From: Deltaproteobacteria bacterium
Lineage (GTDB): Bacteria; Myxococcota_A; UBA796; CAJQPC01
Reading direction: 5' to 3'
Length of the DNA stretch: 9,739 nucleotides
Assembly (NCBI GenBank): GCA_016717595.1
Contig: JADKFE010000108.1
Span: 1 to 9,739, forward strand
The notes beneath the pieces are model-generated. The model saw nothing but the letters and a program-made list of their open reading frames with translations. It was not told where the DNA came from and ran no database searches. How positions within the stretch are numbered: the stretch's first letter is position 1; every line of letters starts with the position of its first letter. Below, in pieces: positions 7,046 through 9,739 of the stretch. Made by a program: the position numbers and the translations under genes.

Positions 7046-8792
7046 GGGCCGCCGGGTTGCCCGGGCGCGGTCTGGCGGCTAAACGGGGGGAACGCTCCCG
7101 TAGCTCAGCTGGATAGAGCACTCGCCTTCTAAGCGAGCGGTCGCTGGTTCGAGTCCAGCCGGGGGCGCTATTTCGGGTGGTAGAAAGAACTCTTCGGATC
7201 TGGTTAACTTCTCGGGCGGTGGAGGGGCCAGATTGGCCTCCTCGGCCCGCTCGTGAGGGCTCCCCCGAGCCCGGCAGCCCCCCTTCGGTCCCGGGAGAGC
7301 CGGGCAGCGTGTAATGAATCGTGATGTCTTTGCCGTCCGCGGTGATCTCACGGATCCACGACCGCAAGAACGCCCGCCGCTCGTCCATCGGCCTCGTCGA
7401 GAGCAGGCCGTGGAGCCCGTCCACATAGGCGCGCAGCTCCGCCTCACCCAGCACGATCGGCCGCGCCTCCTCAATCCTTGCGTCGAGCGTGTCGATCTCG
7501 GCCTGGAGCTGATCCGTCGTGATCTTGAGCGCGTTGATGCGGCCCGCGAGCGTGCTCGGGTCGATGGTGCCCAAGGCCAAGGCGTCCACCAGCCGATTGA
7601 GCTGCTGGCGCTGCTGATCGAGGAGGCCCCGCCTCGTGTCTCGCGCCGTGATGAGCGTCGCCGTGATGTCGCCGAGCCCGGCGTTCACCTCATCCAACAG
7701 CTCGCTCAGGTGGGTGACCGTCAACACATGGGCCTTGAGGTGCTGCACGACGGCGGCCTCCAGCGCGTCACGGTTGAGCAGCGTCGCCGAGCACTGATCA
7801 GCGCCGGACTTCATCTTCGTCTGGCAGCCGTAATAATGAACCTCGCCGCTCTTGGCGCTGTGCCCGATGAAGGCGTAGCCGCAGCGCCCGCAGCGGAGCA
7901 TCCCCGAGAGCAGGTACTCGCCCCCCAGGGAGCGCGGGTGCGCCACGGCCGGCGCGCGCGCGGCGAGGGACGCGCTCACACGGTCGAAGCTCTCGACGTC
8001 AACCAGGGGCTCGTGCGCATCCTGCACAGTCACGAGCGGACCGCCGCTGTGGTCCTCGGCGACACCCCAGTGAAGCTCCCCGAGATACGCGCGGTTTCGG
8101 AGCAGATAGACCACCACGCCCGTCGTCCAGTGGCGCCCCTTTCGGGTGCGCGCCCCCTCGCGGTTGAGCGCGCGGGCGAGCGTCGCCGCGCCTTGGCCTC
8201 GTCCGGCCTCCTCAAACAGTCGCCGAACGACCGGCGCCTCTACCTCATCGGGCACGAGCCGCGCGCCGCGCAGGCTCCCCTCGGGCCGATCCAGGCGATA
8301 ACCGTAGGGGATGGCGCCGCCGACCCAGTGACCTTGGCGGGCCTTCCGCGCCATGCCGCGCTTTGTGTCTTGGGCGAGGTTCTCGCTGTAGAACTCGTCG
8401 ATGAGCTCAAAGATCCCCTCCACGAAGCGACCCTGGGCGCTGTCGTCCAGGCGCTCGTGCAGGGAGTGCAGGCTCACACCCCGCTTGCGCAGCAGCTTCT
8501 TGTAGAGGATGGCGTGCTCGCGGTTTCGGGCGAAGCGGGAGAGCTTCCACATCACGATCACGTCAAACGGCCGCGGGGCCTCCTTGGCGCGATCGATCAT
8601 CTCCCGAAAGCCCGGCCGCGCGTCGGTGCGGCCGCTGATGCCCTCATCGACAAACTCCTGCACGACGATCCAGCCCCGCGCCGCGGCCTCGTTGCGGCAG
8701 GCCTCGATCTGTGCGGGGATCGAGAGCTCCTTCTCGGCCTGCTTCACATCCGAGCAGCGGGCGTAGACGACCGCACGAACCGGCGTGCTCAT
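6969..8792 (-). CDS. Large serine recombinase (integrase) of the integrated element
   Basis: A site-specific recombinase of the large serine family that would catalyse integration and excision of the element. The resolvase domain (residues 6-150) has YARCSDVKQAEKELSIPAQ with the catalytic Ser14 and WKLSRFARN with active-site arginines. A Recombinase domain (about 160-275) contains GGAIPYGYRLD and RNRAYLGELHWG. A zinc ribbon has Cys301, Cys304, Cys323 and Cys334. A coiled coil of about 375-445 is followed by a final conserved strand near residues 470-497 (REITADGKDITIHYTLP). Family homology should end near 7300. The frame stays open for about 110 more residues, antisense through tRNA-Arg (residues about 542-566) and into the 3' end of the M15 gene, stopping at TGA 6971-6969. 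ATG 8792 overlaps the stop of the regulator gene (ATGA) and has GGAGG upstream. A one-base shift between about 7290 and 7206 would instead end it at TAA 7206-7204. Confidence 0.9.
   Translation of the reverse strand: MSTPVRAVVYARCSDVKQAEKELSIPAQIEACRNEAAARGWIVVQEFVDEGISGRTDARPGFREMIDRAKEAPRPFDVIVMWKLSRFARNREHAILYKKLLRKRGVSLHSLHERLDDSAQGRFVEGIFELIDEFYSENLAQDTKRGMARKARQGHWVGGAIPYGYRLDRPEGSLRGARLVPDEVEAPVVRRLFEEAGRGQGAATLARALNREGARTRKGRHWTTGVVVYLLRNRAYLGELHWGVAEDHSGGPLVTVQDAHEPLVDVESFDRVSASLAARAPAVAHPRSLGGEYLLSGMLRCGRCGYAFIGHSAKSGEVHYYGCQTKMKSGADQCSATLLNRDALEAAVVQHLKAHVLTVTHLSELLDEVNAGLGDITATLITARDTRRGLLDQQRQQLNRLVDALALGTIDPSTLAGRINALKITTDQLQAEIDTLDARIEEARPIVLGEAELRAYVDGLHGLLSTRPMDERRAFLRSWIREITADGKDITIHYTLPGSPGTEGGLPGSGEPSRAGRGGQSGPSTAREVNQIRRVLSTTRNSAPGWTRTSDRSLRRRVLYPAELRERSPRLAARPRPGNPAALNARAAAASPPAPRSPRPRRRPSAA
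7094..7167 (+). tRNA. tRNA-Arg(UCU)
   Basis: A complete cloverleaf of 74 bases. The acceptor stem GCTCCCG (7094-7100) pairs with CGGGGGC (7160-7166), with discriminator G 7167. The D arm is GCTC/GAGC. The anticodon arm CTCGC/GCGAG has loop CTTCTAA, placing anticodon TCT at 7128-7130 (reads AGA, Arg). The T arm GCTGG/CCAGC encloses TTCGAGT. The 3' CCA is not encoded (CTA follows). The gene sits exactly at the junction between chromosomal genes and the recombinase-led element, with its 3' end pointing into the element, the usual position of an integration target. Confidence 0.95.
7221..7272. repeat. Two adjacent hairpins at the recombinase-proximal element end
   Basis: GGCCA-GAT-TGGCC (7226-7238) is extended by GGAG/CTCC after a two-base bulge (7221-7242). 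GGGCTC-CCCC-GAGCCC (7257-7272) is a perfect 6-bp stem with a 4-base loop. Both lie between the conserved end of the recombinase and the tRNA. No T run follows on either strand, so a classical terminator is not supported. They could be recombinase or accessory-protein sites, or mRNA structure. Confidence 0.4.
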
Positions 8793-9319
8793 GGCGCCTC
8801 CCCCTCGGCGAGCCAGCGCTCCAGGTCGAAGCCCTCCTCCTTCACGGCGCGGGCGACGCTGAGCGCGACGTCGAGGAGCTGCTGCTTGACCACCAAAGAA
8901 TAGTAGCCGTGGTGTTCAGGCTCGAAGCCGACGGGGCGAAAGCGAGGATCCATGAGCAGGCGCATGAAGGCCTGCTCGACGGGGAGCTTGAGCGTCAACG
9001 AGGGCGGGATCACGAACCGGAGGCCCGCCTCGTGCATCACCTCCCGCGGGTCGAGCCCGTAGACCTCGGCGACCCGCTGGATGAGGTCATCGCCCGGCGC
9101 CCGCTTGCGCGTCTGGTGCTCAAGCTTCGTGATGTAGGCTTGGCTGACGCCAAAGCGCCGCGCCGCCTCACGGGTGGTCCAGCCGCGCTGCTCCCGCGCC
9201 CGCTTCAGGTAGCCGCCGAAGTCGGCGTCTGGGTCCCAGTAGACCTCGGCGCTGTGCGTCGTGTGCTCGCCCTCGGGGGCTGAGCCGAAGGTGAGCTCCT
9301 TTGGAGAACGAAGGGCCAT
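8789..9319 (-). CDS. XRE-family HTH transcriptional regulator of the element
   Basis: A 176-residue DNA-binding regulator. Residues about 33-93 form a Cro/cI-type HTH: FGGYLKRAREQRGWTTREAA, then RFGVSQAYITKLEHQTRKRA and the helix DDLIQRVAEVYGLDPREVMH. The remaining 80 residues, including FVIPPSLTLKLPVEQAFMRL and YYSLVVKQQLLDVALSVARA, are not a domain I recognise; they may mediate dimerisation or sensing. The open frame can be extended to GTG 9352, but that codon lies in the -10 box of the promoter candidate. ATG 9319 has GAGG eight bases upstream and is preferred. Its TGA overlaps the recombinase ATG (ATGA), so the two genes form one translationally coupled operon. Divergence from a small HTH gene suggests a repressor in a two-regulator switch. 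Confidence 0.85.
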   Translation of the reverse strand: MALRSPKELTFGSAPEGEHTTHSAEVYWDPDADFGGYLKRAREQRGWTTREAARRFGVSQAYITKLEHQTRKRAPGDDLIQRVAEVYGLDPREVMHEAGLRFVIPPSLTLKLPVEQAFMRLLMDPRFRPVGFEPEHHGYYSLVVKQQLLDVALSVARAVKEEGFDLERWLAEGEAP

Positions 9320-9335
9320 GGTCCGAACCTCGGGG

Positions 9336-9352
9336 TGAACACGATTGAACAC
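9336..9352. repeat. Direct heptamer repeat at 10-bp phase
   Basis: TGAACAC occurs at 9336-9342 and again at 9346-9352, exactly one helical turn apart. It lies between the -10 box of the regulator promoter and its start codon, so two proteins could bind side by side on the same DNA face. It may be a second operator for the XRE regulator or the Cro-like protein. Confidence 0.5.
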
Positions 9353-9378
9353 TTATCAGAGCACCTTTTGGTTGTCAA
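9352..9378 (-). promoter_or_regulatory. Promoter candidate for the regulator-recombinase operon
   Basis: On the minus strand, a perfect -35 box TTGACA (9378-9373) is followed after 15 bases by GATAAG (9357-9352; ATAAGT at 16 bases is an alternative). Transcription would start near 9345, upstream of ATG 9319 and its GAGG site. The spacing is slightly short for sigma70. Confidence 0.55.
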
Positions 9379-9381
9379 CCA
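9369..9381. promoter_or_regulatory. 13-bp palindromic operator candidate
   Basis: TGGTTGTCAACCA is a perfect palindrome around a central T. It overlaps the -35 boxes of both opposed promoter candidates, so a dimeric HTH protein bound here could block either one. Confidence 0.6.
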
Positions 9382-9400
9382 TCAAGCCCTCGGCTAAGCT
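9372..9400 (+). promoter_or_regulatory. Promoter candidate for the Cro-like gene
   Basis: On the plus strand, TTGTCA (9372-9377; five of six matches to the -35 consensus) is followed after 17 bases by TAAGCT (9395-9400; three of six). Transcription would start near 9407, shortly before the GAGGTG site of ATG 9432. The weak -10 lowers confidence. Confidence 0.4.
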
Positions 9401-9431
9401 GACCACCACCCTGATTCACAAGAGGTGTCAG

Positions 9432-9674
9432 ATGCGTCCAGAGAGCCACGAGTACTTCCTCATTCCGACGAGCGTCGATCTCGCCCTGGAGACCCACCAC
9501 CTCCAGCACGCGGACATTGCTGCGCAGCTCGGGATCTCCCGCAGCTACTGGAGCCAGCTCGTGAACGGGCGCAAGCTCTCGCCGAAGGTGCGTCGGGCGC
9601 TGCGGGAGCATCCGGTGCTCTCGGGGCTCGCTGAGGATGCGCTGTGGGCGAAGCGGCGGCGGAGCGGGGCGTGA
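9432..9674 (+). CDS. Small Cro-like HTH protein
   Basis: An 80-residue basic protein whose middle, residues about 27-60, is an HTH: HADIAAQLGISRSYWSQLVN followed by GRKLSPKVRRALREH. It is essentially a single DNA-binding domain of Cro or small XRE type, without room for a sensing domain. The frame is open upstream to 9345, but ATG 9432 has GAGGTG five to six bases before it and lies downstream of the promoter candidate. It is divergent from the 176-residue XRE regulator with 112 bases between starts. By position it is likely the first gene of the opposite transcript of the element; the early-gene role is inference from lambdoid-type layouts. Confidence 0.8.
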   Translation: MRPESHEYFLIPTSVDLALETHHLQHADIAAQLGISRSYWSQLVNGRKLSPKVRRALREHPVLSGLAEDALWAKRRRSGA

Positions 9675-9739
9675 GGGGCGCGGTGGGCTGCCAGACCGAT
9701 GAGCGGCAGCGGGCGCTCGCGCGGTTGATCGTCGCTGCG
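9671..9739 (+). CDS. Start of an unidentified gene, cut by the window edge
   Basis: GTG 9671 overlaps the stop of the Cro-like gene (GTGA), with GGAG six bases upstream, and opens a frame reading MRGAVGCQTDERQRALARLI to the end of the window. A second in-frame GTG at 9683 is an alternative start. Only 23 codons are visible, so no function can be assigned. The overlap suggests co-transcription with the Cro-like gene. Confidence 0.45.
   Translation, partial: MRGAVGCQTDERQRALARLIVAA

Noticed and set aside
7079..7474. Minus-strand frame with a protein-like tail PPAGLEPATARLEGECSIQL
   Set aside because: This is the familiar antisense translation of a tRNA gene (here tRNA-Arg), not a protein motif.
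7314..8903. Long plus-strand open frame (529 codons) opposite the recombinase
   Set aside because: It is antisense to the clearly homologous serine recombinase, crosses its start and has no domain signature.
1..9739. CRISPR array, insertion sequence ends or toxin-antitoxin pair
   Set aside because: I see no regularly spaced repeats, no transposase other than the serine recombinase, and the two HTH genes are divergent rather than an overlapping toxin-antitoxin pair.

Overview
The window is visibly GC-rich, with coding frames that strongly prefer G or C at the third codon position. The composition suggests a GC-rich proteobacterium-like or myxobacterium-like organism (Myxococcota or a relative). 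Three further features fit that: a very short lipoprotein signal followed by an acidic Ser/Thr/Asp/Glu/Pro linker, a double-FHA ABCG-type transporter, and an integrase that overlaps its tRNA attachment site. This assignment is inference; no 16S or other taxonomic marker is present apart from tmRNA.

Layout, left to right. (1) Positions 6-375, minus strand: a complete one-piece tmRNA gene (ssrA) with an Asn-rich proteolysis tag. (2) 415-2445, minus: a YfhO-like polytopic membrane protein whose gene ends 39 bases before the tmRNA. (3) Divergent from it, from 2497 on the plus strand, is a tight gene run: an N-formylglutamate amidohydrolase-family protein, a hot-dog thioesterase (YbgC/4HBT type) and a double-FHA ABCG-family ABC transporter (3733-6021). 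The transporter coding sequence needs two compensating single-base shifts to be read. (4) 6097-7045, plus: a secreted or lipid-anchored M15-type peptidase (Peptidase_M15_3/DUF882 type) that needs two further single-base shifts. (5) 7094-7167, plus: tRNA-Arg(UCU).

From just after the tRNA to the right edge the window looks like the left end of an integrated mobile element (prophage or integrative element). A large serine recombinase gene faces the tRNA, and its open frame runs on antisense through the tRNA into the chromosomal side. Upstream of it, with an ATGA overlap, is an XRE-family regulator gene. Divergent from that is an 80-residue Cro-like HTH gene, then the start of another gene cut off at the edge. 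The AT-richer 112-base region between the two HTH genes contains a 13-bp perfect palindrome sitting on the -35 elements of two opposed promoter candidates, and a heptamer repeated at exactly 10-bp phase. The arrangement resembles a lysogeny switch whose repressor-like gene is co-transcribed with the integrase.

The most interesting points are the integrase open frame running through its presumed tRNA attachment site, the compact divergent switch region, and the cluster of four apparent single-base frameshifts between about 5175 and 6925. The shifts are either consensus errors at C runs or real decay. There is no gene-free stretch longer than 300 bases; the 7168-7290 interval is the tail of the recombinase frame and holds two hairpins.
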